Assembly: GCF_019925205.1 (NCBI RefSeq)
Contig: NC_083565.1
Span: 34,376,241-34,440,240 of the forward strand
Reading direction: 5' to 3'
DNA from: Metopolophium dirhodum
Taxonomy: Eukaryota > Arthropoda > Insecta > Hemiptera > Aphididae
Length of the DNA stretch: 64,000 bases
Positions 1 to 10,534 of the stretch are shown one piece after another (position 1 is the stretch's first letter; the number at the start of each line of letters is the position of its first letter). The notes beneath the pieces are model-generated. The model did no database searches. It had not been told where the DNA came from and saw only the letters and a program-made list of their open reading frames with translations. The translations under genes were made by a program, and so were the position numbers.

Positions 1-54
1 TGTAAGCGCTCTCGAGTATATCTCGAGCGCTCTCTCTCTACTGGCTGTTGGCCG

Positions 55-410
55 TTGACATATTATACAATTAAGCTCATAAAATCTAATAAATCGAGAA
101 CAATTAAAAAACCAATTAGATATGCATGTACAGCGTTTACAGCTGAACCAATTAATAATAATGAGGTAATTATGTATGCAGATAAATGGAAACAGGCCAT
201 GAGTAAGGAAATAGACTCGTTACTTAAAAACAACACTTGGACTTTGGTATCAAATTTGGTGGGAGCAAATATTATAAACAATTCGTGAGTTTATAAAATA
301 AAACATAATAACGATCACTTTAAAGCTCGGTTAGTAATTAACGGATCAAGAAAAAATATGGTACCTATTCTTCTTCGTATCGTGTCCGATTTGCACTTTT
401 AACCACAAGT
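55..410 (+). pseudogene. Copia reverse transcriptase fragment
   Basis: The frame reads as the start of a Ty1/Copia reverse transcriptase. The stretch KWKQAMSKEIDSLLKNNTW is the family's typical entry motif (usually W..AM..E..SL..N.TW.LV). It is followed, after an in-frame stop near 285, by VYKIKHN and FKARLVINGS, which match the next conserved blocks. Nothing of integrase, protease or the catalytic YVDD box is present, so this is a short dead fragment whose left part is beyond or lost at the window edge. The first 50 bases are CT-rich with an imperfect GCGCT/CTCGAG hairpin. Family call is from motif recognition only. Confidence 0.7.
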
Positions 411-596
411 CCTGGTTTGGAATATATAACGCGACGACTATATTCATTCCCGGTATTTTTGGGCGATGACTTGAACAAATAACACGTCAATGTTTTGTGT
501 AATCACTTTAATTGCTGGTGAGCCGGTGAGGGTGGCCCTGAAAGGGCCATTTCGAGTTTGAACGCCTGGGCATTCTAGCACCGGTGTTGGTAAGAT

Positions 597-1510
597 TATA
601 GTCGGGGACACGAAAAGTGGCGTGTGACCTCGACTGTACCCCAACCCACACCCGGCCTGCGGTCGGTGGTTCTCAACATGCGGCGCATGCGGCGTATTTC
701 GCGCGCGCAGCGTAACATTTTGTGCATTGTACACATCATAAAAAAAATAAGGTTACTTTTTTTATTCTATGGCTTTCAGGTTGTTTGTTGCATAGACCTG
801 TTATATAGGTCTATGGTTTGTTGCAGCTGTTATTTTCCCTTGCATTGTGTGGGGAAAGAGGGGTTGTTTTTATACTAAATGTACAATGAAATACTATAGC
901 ATGTACCTTTAGTAGCTCGCAAGTGGTTGACGAGTAGGTACATTCGTGTGTTAACTGTTCAGTGTTGTATTGCCTGTGCGTTTTAGTAATTTATTTACTG
1001 TGCTGTTATTTTGTAATTTTTTAAAATGTCTTTTAATGATAAAGATATTCATAGTCAATCTAAAAAAATTATACATAGCGTGTATATATTTTTAAAAAAT
1101 TTATCTAAAAAACCGGATTTAACGCCAGACTTTTTTAAATGTGCTCAAGACCTTACATCCCAGGCATGTGGAATTTCACTTCGCACCGTAAGCCGCATTT
1201 GCTCCGAAGCAAAAAAATCAGAAAACACGCAAGATGAACAACGAGTTGTTCCATTTTTTAAATCTCCGCGTAAAACATATAAACGCGCGAAAATTCAAAC
1301 CGAGTTGGACGATTTTGATGGAGATATAGTCAGAAGAATTATTCACGACTTTTAGTACGATTTTGTTGTTTTGGTTTTTATTATTATAGATAATATGTAA
1401 ATATTTTTAAAAAAGCGCGGCAATTAGTATTGTCCGTTTAAGAACCCATTAGACGATTTAACCGCTTGGATCGCGTCGGTCACACGCCACTTTCCGTGTC
1501 CCCGACTATA
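597..1510 (+). mobile_element. Tc1/IS630-like deletion derivative with 33-bp TIRs
   Basis: Bases 597-629 and 1478-1510 are inverted repeats matching at 32 of 33 positions, starting TATAGTCGGGGACACG. The element is flanked by TA, which is the target duplication expected of Tc1/mariner-type (IS630) elements. It spans 914 bp, too short for a whole transposase, and contains only an N-terminal transposase ORF (1026-1355), so it must depend on enzyme made elsewhere. The near-identical TIRs suggest recent activity. Confidence 0.85.
1026..1355 (+). CDS. truncated transposase N-terminus (109 aa)
   Basis: This ORF of 109 codons lies inside the 33-bp-TIR element. Residues 45-60 (AQDLTSQACGISLRTVSRI) look like a helix-turn-helix, and the tail SPRKTYKRAK...ELDDFDGDIVRRII resembles the linker that precedes the DDE domain in insect IS630/Tc1-like transposases. 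It ends at a stop 155 bp before the right TIR, and no D, D or E catalytic block follows. If made, it could bind DNA but not cut it. The frame is intact, which is unusual for a purely decayed remnant. Family assignment is from recalled motifs and the TIR context. Confidence 0.55.
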   Translation: MSFNDKDIHSQSKKIIHSVYIFLKNLSKKPDLTPDFFKCAQDLTSQACGISLRTVSRICSEAKKSENTQDEQRVVPFFKSPRKTYKRAKIQTELDDFDGDIVRRIIHDF

Positions 1511-2164
1511 GTTCGTGATATTATGCAGAGAACGTGCAGTCTCTTACCATATCCCCCAATATGGTATTGATTACCTATACGGAAACATTTTTGCTAGTTG
1601 TAGTACGGTATGAATCAATCAGAAAAATGATGGCCGATTTCGAAATTCTTGGTTAAAATTAATGGGTTACGTGAAGATGTCGTAACATTAAATTTTTTGG
1701 ATTCACGGTAAAAGTTTGGACTTGCAAATTCTAAAATTATACTTGCAAATCCTTGCATATAACTATATATAAGTTTTAAACTTTATTAATAATTTTTAAT
1801 TTTTTAATTTTTTAAATTCTTATATTCAACTAAAAAGTTATCAAAACACTATTTTGTACACAAATTTATATTCCTGTTACGTCCATTAATATATGATAAA
1901 AAAAACTATGATCTTCATAGGAATATAGTAAGATATATGAGCAGTTAAACTAAGATTTTGCAAAACCATGTCGCTGTTACCTCACCTGCCCTTAAATTTT
2001 TTTTTTTTTGAATAATTTCGATATAAATTCTAATTTATATTTGGTATACAAGAGAATACTTATACTTTTAAAGGATTACGGACAAAAATTATCTTTTTGG
2101 ACATCTTTAATCTGGAAAAACAACTATTTTCATGCATTATTATTTTTTTTACATAAGTTTAGAT

Positions 2165-2632
2165 CAGTGGTTCTCAACCAGTGTGCCCCGGCACAATACT
2201 GAGCCCCAAGATCGACTAAGTGTGAGAAATGTCTGTTATTTGGGATTATGCTATTGAAAATACCAATTTTTATAAAACTATGGCGATTAAATGTCAATTA
2301 ATTGTGCAGATAAGACCGCGATGCATATGTAAGCACATAGCAATGAGTGATGATGACTAATTTTCTCGCATGACGGCCGTCATTAGGGGGGGGGGGGTGA
2401 GCAGGGCCCAGACCCTGGGCTGCACGCTTTTTGCTTACATTTGGATGCATGGCGTTTAAAAAATTTGATAAAATTGATTTAAAATTTGGACCTTGAAAAT
2501 CCTAAGAACGGCCCATGGTTGCTTCGCATGGTTGCCAAATTTATTGTTGTTGTTGTCAAGTGCATGAGTGTGTCGCGAAAATTTGTAATGTATAATAGTG
2601 TGCCATGAACCAAAAAAGGTTGAGAACCACTG
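2165..2632. mobile_element. hAT-type MITE with 8-bp target duplication
   Basis: The element starts CAGTGGTTCTCAACC and ends with its exact reverse complement (15 bp), the terminus typical of hAT/Buster-group elements. It is flanked on both sides by the identical 8-mer GTTTAGAT (2157-2164 and 2633-2640), the hAT target-site length. The 468-bp body carries a G-run (about 2388-2397) and GTGTGCC-type subterminal motifs at both ends, with no coding potential. Clean termini indicate a well-preserved non-autonomous copy. Confidence 0.9.
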
Positions 2633-2640
2633 GTTTAGAT

Positions 2641-3640
2641 TATAGGTATGTTTATTTACTTGTAGGTACTTCAGTGGACTTCTGAGTGGACTTAGCCCCT
2701 CTGGAAATTTCAGTAGCTGACCCCCAAATTAAAACTGTTCAAAATGTTACTATTATTTATTACATGTAACTTTAAATTGGATTTTTCTATCTCCCCAAAA
2801 AATTCAACGAAATGTCCACCTATGTGTAGGTATCTATCTACCAGACTTGGGTAAAATACTTTTTAAAAGTATTTCAATTACATATTCCGAATACTTAAAA
2901 AAAAGTATTCAGAATACTCTATGATAATAATATTCCTAAGTATTTTGAATACTTCACAAAAAATATTCCAAATATTTTTTGAATGCTTTTTTTTAGTAGA
3001 TTTGAAAAAAAGTGTTCTCAATTTCTTGATTCTTCAAGTATTTTATGTATTGCTTTTTCCAATGCCCGGGTAAATTACATAAATAACAATTCCCTGGTTT
3101 TCAGGTAGCTTTATTTTTATTCCCAGTTTCCCCATTCTTCTTTGGATTATTTGCCGTTAGCGCTATTGACTTTTGATTATAAATTACTTCTTTGTTGTAC
3201 CCTTGATTCTTCAATTAATTATCTACTCATAACATTATTAATTATTTTATCACTTACTGGGATAGAGTCCCAAACACTGTAAAAATGATAATACGTATAT
3301 GATTATACGATTATAATTCGTTAATATTTTCACCATAACCATATAGTTTTGTAATATTTCACGAAATTCTCTAAACATTGGGCTATAACTTTTTTGTTTC
3401 AACCAAAAAACATTTAAAATTTACTATTTTAGATAACGAATTTTATGTCGATTTCAAAAATATCACTTGACATTATTACACATGTTATTACCGGCATAGT
3501 TATAATTGTATGCAAACAATTTGGCAAAAGCGTTTCTTATTGTTATTTATACCATTCAAACGGTTCAAAATACATTAAAATTATTGTAGTATGTAAATTA
3601 ATATAATATTATTATATGTAATATTCAACCAAAAAATCTT
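2641..3640. other. non-coding AT-rich DNA with a self-complementary patch
   Basis: No gene is seen. Around 2842-3000 a stretch begins ACTTGGGTAAAATAC and repeats TATTC/GAATA motifs in both orientations (AAGTATTC, GAATACTT), which resembles the end of another decayed inverted-repeat element. A matching second terminus was not found. Confidence 0.4.
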
Positions 3641-3644
3641 CAAC

Positions 3645-4965
3645 GTTGTAGACAGATTTTTCGTAAGGAGATAGCAAGTTTAATAAAAGATAAATTTCAA
3701 GTAAGTAATTTTCAAGCTGTTATTTTACATTTGGACAGCAAGCTACTTCCTCATTTGGTTGGAAAAGATATTATTGATAGGCTAGTCATAGTAATTTCGA
3801 GTGGTGATATAGAAAAAATTCTAATTATTTCTGTTTTACAAACAGCAAAAGCAAATGAACAAGCAGATGTCATTAATTAGAAAATTTTAATTGAATGGAA
3901 TATACAAAATTCAGTTAAAGCTCTGTCATTTAATACAACTGCAGTTAATAGTGGTCGATTGGGTGGTAAGTGTATATTATTAGAAAGACTTTTAGGAAAA
4001 AAATTATTGAATTTGCCGTGCAGACATCATATTTATGTGATCATTTTAAGAATTGGTTTTGAGGAAAAATTAAATAAACCATCAGCGAAAGACGTTTCTA
4101 TTTTCAAAAGATTCCAGGTCTCGTGGAATAAAATAAACAAGGTTGATTTTTCTCCAGGTATTCGGGTAAATAAACTAAAGAAATAATTAACCCACGTTTA
4201 ACAAGAATCTTAGAATTTGTTAAGGAACATTTGAAAATTGTACAACTTCAAAACGATTATAAGGAGTTACTCGAGTTAACAATGATTTTTCTTGATGAAT
4301 TATAAATTTCGTAATGTACATCGTAATGTACTCCTGGAAAAACGGACTTGATGAAAACTGGAAAAGCTATTTTTTGCCTTAAAAGTACCTTTACATCTTT
4401 CGTTATGAATTCTAATTAAGTACTCCTGAAAAAACGGACTTCGCGATTTTTGTGTATTTGTAGTTACAATTTTTATCGAATGGTTTAAAGCGACTTCCAC
4501 TACAGCTACACCATAATATCAAGATTTACTATTTATACGAAAATTGTACAACTATAGTTCAATTTATCATAATAATATATATTCTTGAGTAGCACTGAAT
4601 AAATGTCGAAATCATTAGTGGTAAAAACACCTGAAGCAGTTGCATTGGCATTTTTCGATAAAAGTATTTCTATTAAATCAAAAAGAAAAATGATCATTAA
4701 AACAAAATCAAACGATTAAATTTAAAAAAATTTGAAATACCATTATTTGTGGAAAAAAATTTTTGCCTCAAGTGAAACATTAGGTAGATTTTTTCAAAAT
4801 ATTTAAATTGGATACAGAATTTCTTTTAAATGACCCATTAGATTGGAGTGAACACTTATCTTTTCAAAATGCATTGCAAATGGTCTCTAAACTGAAAACG
4901 GTCAATGATACAGCTGAGAGAGGAATAAAATTGATTGAAGGCTATAATCAAAATCAAAATAATTT
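3645..4965 (+). pseudogene. decayed transposase-like gene, copy 1
   Basis: Pieces of one protein can be followed in order despite stops and frame changes. First is an N-terminal part starting near 3645 (RQIFRKEIASLI...). Next is NTTAVNSGRLGGKCILLERLLGKKLLNLPCRHH with an open run to 4186. Then comes a short LVVKTPEAVALAFFDKSISIKSK piece (about 4616-4690). Last is DTEFLLNDPLDWSEHL...NDTAERGIKLIEGYNQNQ (4808-4965). The CRHH motif, the LVALAFFD-like block and the NDTAERGIKLI tail mark a transposase-like family seen in arthropod genomes that I cannot place in a superfamily with certainty (hAT-like is possible). A second copy lies at 55055-55690. Its end is cut by a dispersed repeat at 4975. Confidence 0.6.
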
Positions 4966-4974
4966 GTTAATTTT

Positions 4975-5520
4975 CGTGATTTTTCCGTATTTTGTCATGA
5001 TTTGAACTTTAAATGCTTATAAATAAAAACTGTGACTAAGGATTTTTTATTTTTTATTTGCATTTGAAACAATGACCTAGGAGCCTTCCATTACATTTTC
5101 AAGCTTTTTTACCCAACAGATAAAATTTTATTTATATTTATAGGAAAAAAACTAAAAAAAATGGAAACTGAAAATGTCCTTTAACAGCTTAAAATAAGTC
5201 AAAATATTTGGAAAATATTATGATGTATAGAAAATGCTAATATAAACATACAGTAAAAATTTCATGTCATTTATTTTAGAGTTACACCAAAAACCAAAAT
5301 CGATTTTCTCAAAAACAGATTTTGTGTAAAAATTCCCGTTTTTCCTTAATTTTTCTTTTGTTTTTCACGTCGCGTTTGAAAATTACTGAGAAATTTAGAC
5401 TAGATTCACTTTCCTATCAGAAAAGTTACTATTGTAGGAAATCCAAGCACATTTACTGTCCTCAAAGGTAATGACAGAGTCAAAAATAAAAAAACAAAAA
5501 AAAAACACACATCATTATAA
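4975..5520 (-). repeat. GATTCTGAGCG dispersed repeat, truncated copy
   Basis: This is a reverse-strand copy of the repeat seen in full at 5890-6845. Shared blocks include AACTTTAAATGCTTATAAATAAAAAC (tail side), the CCAACAGATAAAATTTTAT block, and GATTTTCTCAAAAACAGATTTTG (head side). It ends near 5510 in the ACACATCATT head signature and lacks the terminal 300 bp or so of the tail. It abuts the end of the decayed transposase. Confidence 0.7.
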
Positions 5521-5889
5521 AATTGTTATATGAAATGTTATATTTCAGGCTAGTGAAAATGATATACATTTCATGAATATATTTAATAATCTTATTGATG
5601 AAGGTTTTTCTGATACAGCTAAAAAGTTATAATAAAATGTCAATAATCAAATTGGTAAGTATAATATAGTTAGGTACACATTAATTGTCATAATAATAAT
5701 AAGTAATAATTAGGTAAAATAATAAATAAATATAATTGTTTACTAATAAAATTTGTTAGGCATAATAGGCATTTACTATTTTTAAAATTTAACACTTATT
5801 TCAAATGTCTTACTTTCTGTTTGTTCATCAACAATAATGATGCACTTATATTATTCTTTTCAAATTTATTCGGTGCTAAAATAGTTAAA

Positions 5890-6845
5890 GATTTTGTTTG
5901 TTTTAGATTCTGAGCGAAGCGATGAATGTATTGATTTTACAATGATGTGTGTTTTTTTTTTTAGTTTTTTTATTTTTTATTCATTTATATTTTTTTGTGT
6001 CATCATCTTTTTAGGACACTTGGATTTTTTTCAACAGTAACTTTTCTGATAGGAAATTGAATCTAGTTGGTACTTTGGGGGGGGGGGTCAAAAGTTAGTA
6101 TTGGCCAGTAGTTTTCAAAAGCGACGTGAAAAACAAAAGAAAAATAAGGAAAAACGGGAAATTTTACGCAAAATCTATTTTCGAGAAAATCGATTTTGGT
6201 TTTCGTTGCAACCCTAAAACAAATGTCCGTAGGAACATGGAATTTTGACTGAATGTTAATATTAGCATTTTCTATACACCATAACATTTTCAAAATATTT
6301 TGACTTATTTTGAGGTGTTTACGGACATTTTCAGTTTCCATTTTTTTTAGTTTTTTTTTCTGTGGATGTCAATAAATCTTTATTTGTTGGGAAAAAAAGT
6401 TTGAAAATTTAATAGAAGGCACCTACTATATTGTTACTATGATATTTGAAAATTATTAAATCCTTATAGTCACAGTTTTTATTTATAAGCATTTAAAGTT
6501 CAAATTTTGACAAAATTTATCAAATTTCAAATTTAATAATTATTTTGTAGTTAAAAATTTATAAAATGTTCAACTTTTATAGGTAAGGATTGAAAATTTA
6601 AAAGAAGGCTCTGCTTCAATAGGTTATATTATATAAATTACCTTATTCACATTAATGTCATCAAATATACTTGGTAATATCATAGGCTGACTGACCGTTT
6701 TCGTTTTTCTATACAATGTTAATTGTTATTATATCATTGAGTTCAAATTTAACACCATCCATTACAGTAACCCACTTGTAACCTACTGTACAGCAGAGCG
6801 ACATCCACTGACCCACCTTTTTTTGTCTTTTTAGTAGAAAAAAAT
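5890..6845 (+). repeat. GATTCTGAGCG dispersed repeat, near-complete copy
   Basis: The head reads TTTTAGATTCTGAGCGAAGCGATGAATG (about 5905) and the tail ends CAGCAGAGCGACATCCACTGACC (about 6792-6815). The same head and tail recur elsewhere in the window on both strands, which defines a repeat of about 0.95 kb. A 92-codon antisense ORF inside it (6063-6341) recurs in part in another copy (36881-37144). No domain is recognised and I treat it as repeat sequence, not a gene. Confidence 0.75.
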
Positions 6846-7256
6846 CGAAGCTGATGTAGGTATAATTTTTTATTTTTGGTAAAATATTTAATTACATTTT
6901 CTTTAAATGCTTTTTATTAATATTATTTTTTAATACCTACTAATAATGTATGTTGTGTAGATGACAAACATTTCTTCAATACATCAAGTTCTTCTTAAAC
7001 TTGAAACAGTATTTAACATTATATCAAATATGTTTTTAAACTTTTGTTTTTCATGTTCTGAATTATCTACTTTATGTATTACTTCTGTATTATTTAGTTG
7101 AGATACAATACTTACAGTCTCTTTTTTTATTATTAAATCCAAACTTAGGTTCTATATATAACAGTTAGTAATTATTTTTTATGATATTTCAGATAACCAA
7201 TTGCTATGTTTACGAAAATTCTATTTTATTGCACTATCTAGTCTATATAAGTTAGT

Positions 7257-7619
7257 CTAGTCTATAAGTCTATTTATAGATTTGTATCTAAGAAATTTCA
7301 ATAATGCGTATATAGACTTATCAAGCTTTTTAACTTTCTTACCTTCTAAATAAATATGTTTCAGAGTCCGGTTTATTCTTTCGATATGCATGTTAGTATT
7401 TATTCCTGCATGAAGACTATGACAGTGAGCCCATGATTCAACACATGTATCATAATTATTAACAAAATAATTAGCAAAATCAACAGTGTCATCATTAGCC
7501 GACAATTGGTTTATAGCTCCTTCAAAAATTATTTCAAAACCTTTTGTATCTTGTTCATGGATTAAAGTCCTCAAAAGTTTGTATGCTTCATATTGTTTAA
7601 CTTTAGATTCGATATTCAC
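7257..7619 (-). pseudogene. aphid transposase-family fragment (GINTNM...ER type)
   Basis: The 120-codon minus-strand frame contains ESWAHCHSLHAGINTNMHIE followed by NRTLKHIYLEGKKVKKLDK. This block recurs in multi-copy, transposon-derived aphid proteins related to MULE transposases. The upstream catalytic part is absent, and the opposite strand immediately to the right carries a different MULE fragment, so it is a scrap or a rearranged copy. Family recognition is from memory and untested. Confidence 0.45.
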
Positions 7620-7676
7620 TAAATTTTCCAGGTACGATCAACATGCCAAGATTTTGAACCAAATCATTTTTTACAA

Positions 7677-8745
7677 ATGTATACTATACACTGTTATCAA
7701 AATAGATATTATGTTCCACTAGTTTTCTTTTTCTTAGAAAATAAATCAAAAACAACTTATATTGACATGTGGAATTATTTAATGGATTTGTGTCTAATAA
7801 CGTATAAAGTTTTAGAAATTAAATATCTACATATAGATTTTGAATTCGGTGCACGTGAAACATTTTCTGGTGTTACGATATTTGGTTGTCGTTTTCATTT
7901 AGCTCAAGCTTGGTGGCGTAAAGTAAGATTTATTTACTATTTTAGATTATGAGCGGAGCGATGAATGTATTGATTTTACAATGATGTATGTTTTTTTTTT
8001 ATTTTTTATTAATTTTTTATTAAATTTAAATTACAATTTTTAAAATTTTTTTTTAAATTATCCTCGAAATGTTAGTGAAAAAATATTAAAGTTAGAATTT
8101 TAACAAATTATAAATTAAGGGTTGAACGTTTTTTTTTTAATTACTTGTTTCTAGATTAATGAAGACAAAATGTTAAAGAATGCTTACAAAGACGAAAATA
8201 GTGAATTTGGTAATTGGCTGAAAATGCTTTTCAGACTCCCATTTCTGTAACATACAGAAGTAGAAGATGGTTTTATACAGCTAATGGCGTTATGTCCAAA
8301 TGAATTATATGGTCATAGATTTGCTGATTATATTTTAAAAATATATTTTGAACCAGATTGTTTATTTCCTCCCGTTTTATGGGCAAAAGAAGTATCTCAA
8401 CATCCTAGGTAAATTTGTACAACAAATATTGAATATTTCAGAATATTTACTATGCATGATTTTCATTTTAAGGACTACTAATGCCGCAGAAAGTTTTTAT
8501 CGGACTTTTAACAGATAGTTTTATTGCACACGTCCATCTATATACGCTGTCATACAAACTTTACTCGAAATCCAGGAAGAAACGTCTTTAAAACTCAATA
8601 CCAACAGGGTACTGTTCAAAAGGCATCAAAAGCAGAAGAAAAAAAACTTTCAAAAACAATACAGTTATATAGTAACTACTGTCAAAATAAATCTTCCGAA
8701 AGATTAATCAAATATTTAACGCATCTGGGAAATCTATATAGGTGA
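7677..8745 (+). pseudogene. MULE transposase fragment with two spliceable introns
   Basis: Exon-like blocks join well. The first (to 7921) ends ...VTIFGCRFHLAQAWWRK and contains YVPLVFFFLENKSKTTYIDM and YLHIDFEFGA, typical of the MULE catalytic core. An intron with GTAAGA start and TAG end (about 7922-8154) leads to INEDKMLKNAYKDE. A second small intron (8409-8471) joins SQHPR to TTNAAESFYRTFN, the family's conserved E-containing block, then YAVIQTLLEIQEETSLK. In-frame stops (near 8249 and after FNR at about 8516) show it is dead. The first intron holds the head of the dispersed GATTCTGAGCG-type repeat (7940-8010). The N-terminus is missing. Confidence 0.65.
7940..8010 (+). repeat. head of the dispersed repeat (short copy)
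   Basis: TTTTAGATTATGAGCGGAGCGATGAATG followed by TATTGATTTTACAATGATG matches the head of the copies at 5905 and 36605. Only about 70 bp is present, sitting inside an intron of the MULE pseudogene. Confidence 0.7.
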
Positions 8746-9654
8746 ATTAAATTGTAAATTATTTTAAAATTTTTGTATTATTGGTAGGTACCTTTGTGTA
8801 TTGACATGAAATGTTGCTTATGTTTTTAAATTAATAAGCTTTTGTATTATAGGTATGTTATATATTATGTAAATTGACATGACATTTTTAAAATGTATAT
8901 TATTATTATTCGATGTTTTATTTCATTTTTATTTTGACTTGAATATAGTCCGGCAACGTTGCGCTTAATTTCGTTCTTAATAGTACTGTATTTTTCGGTC
9001 AGCGGTTATTTAATTGTTCCATTTCGAGTGATCTCAATCGTACGCTAAAAAAGGTCAAACGTTCTCAATCGTATTGCAGCTGGTCTAACGACTTTGGTTT
9101 CTACCTGTACCTAACCTAACCTGACCTATATATTTACGTCATTGGCGTGACTACCCATATTTAAAATATTATAAATATATTAAATTTCTATCGTTGAATT
9201 AAGTACACAAAATATGAGCTTTTACCCGATGCATTTTTTATAAACGATGCTTAAGTATCTTAAAAAAAAGGTGAAATTCAACAGTAGTTGTGCGGGCTGG
9301 GAGCGTACAATAATAATACGCGCGCCCGGACACTAACTTAGGGTCTTTACACCACGTCTAACACCTAAGACCTAGAAATGTGGAGAATAAACTGGGTGTG
9401 TAATGGTGTAATAGCTCGAGCAGTAGTGGTCGGGATCGCCTAGCAATTACTGTCGGCTATGTAGTGCGTGTTGTGTAATTACTAATTATGTGTATTTGTG
9501 TATGAATATGTGTATGTGTGTAAGTGTGTATACAATTAAACAAATAGGTAATAAAAAATGGTAACACGGTTTCTGATAGCTAAGTTGCTGTATAATACGC
9601 AAATTGAAATAATATCAGTACAAATTATTAACTCACCGTAACACAAATGTATAA
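8746..9654. other. intergenic, no gene seen
   Basis: No coding signal. From about 8940 base composition is more balanced than the surroundings (CG-containing words, e.g. around 8950-9070 and 9290-9450), which suggests an old repeat or an LTR-like piece, but no termini were found. The CCTAACCTAACC at about 9111 is only two telomere-like units. Confidence 0.3.
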
Positions 9655-10140
9655 AAAATATATAATAATAATAATAAATGACTGGCCCTTATGGCCAACC
9701 GAAATAATAATAATATAATGATAATATAAAAAAGCTATTTGAGCCGCTATGAAAATAATGTGACCCTTCTGGTCCAACAATGTATAATAATAAAAATAAT
9801 AATAATAAATGACCAGCCCTTATGGCCGACCGAAATAATAATAATATATTGACGCAGCTATTTGAGCTGAAGCTCGTATAAAATAATATGCGGCCCTTCT
9901 GGCCAACAAATTAATAACAATAAAAAATATCCATAGCTCTTTTGGCCCAACAGTTAAATGTGTATAGTAAATATAATAATAATAAAAATAATGAAAAACT
10001 CACAGTTTGTGGAGCGCGGACTAACTAGCTGGTCCGTAGTATGGTTACTATACACGCAAATGACAAAAATAATAATGTAATGATTGCCCTTATGGCTCAC
10101 AATAATAAAATAATATAATATACGAACATACGTATAATAG
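9655..10140. repeat. degenerate tandem repeat with GGCCCTTATGGCC motif
   Basis: Two clear units (about 9675-9805 and 9808-9930) and weaker ones to 10100 share GGCCCTTATGGCC-like cores, CCGAAATAATAATAATATA, CTATTTGAGC and CCCTTCTGG.CCAACAA, separated by (AAT)n runs. Unit length is near 130 bp. The Foldback-type element is inserted just to the right. Confidence 0.6.
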
Positions 10141-10300
10141 ACTCGTGTCACCGTTACGACGAAAATCTATAACATTTACACCTTACTATTAGAGCAAAAA
10201 CGGAGTAAAATAATTATTTTCACACGTCGGTGTTCGCCTGAAAGACGTACGATACGAGACAAAATATCAGGGTGGTCGTGTTAATAACGTTCGCGGAGCC

Positions 10301-10309
10301 AGCTCGGCG
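10301..10309. repeat. target-site duplication, left (AGCTCGGCG)
   Basis: Identical to 22349-22357 immediately outside the other end of the 12-kb element. Nine bases is the usual size for Mutator/Foldback insertion. Confidence 0.88.
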
Positions 10310-10451
10310 ACGTACGTGTCCCCAACCCCCCATCCAAAGAAAATCTTGGAAATTTCTATCCAAATATTTTGTACGTCATTTGTATGAATTTGTATGACCA
10401 TTTTTGGAATTTGTACGACACCAGAATTCGAGCAATATCGGAAATATGGAA

Positions 10452-10483
10452 GGGGGGCTGGAGACACATGTCTCCAGCCCCCC
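10452..10483. repeat. 32-bp palindrome in the left terminal arm
   Basis: GGGGGGCTGGAGACA is followed by CA and then its exact complement TGTCTCCAGCCCCCC. The same palindrome is at 22175-22206 in the right arm. A 15-bp GC-rich stem could extrude or serve as a binding site. Function is unknown. Confidence 0.85.
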
Positions 10484-10534
10484 CTAATATAAATAATTAA
10501 GTATTCATACATTTTATACTGCAAGATTCAAGAA

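Noticed and set aside
526..550. Histone-type 3' stem-loop on the minus strand (GGCCCTTTCAGGGCC)
   Set aside because: The loop is one base short of the histone consensus and no histone coding sequence lies upstream on that strand.
444..734. 96-codon minus-strand ORF overlapping the left TIR of the Tc1-like element
   Set aside because: It crosses the element boundary at 597, has no recognisable motif and appears to be chance reading through TIR sequence.
9105..9125. Telomere-like CCTAA repeats
   Set aside because: Only about two units (CCTAACCTAACC), well within chance in this composition.
10267..10524. ORF repeated as identical protein at 22134-22376
   Set aside because: Both are readings of the inverted terminal arms of the 12-kb element; the identity reflects the arms, not a gene.
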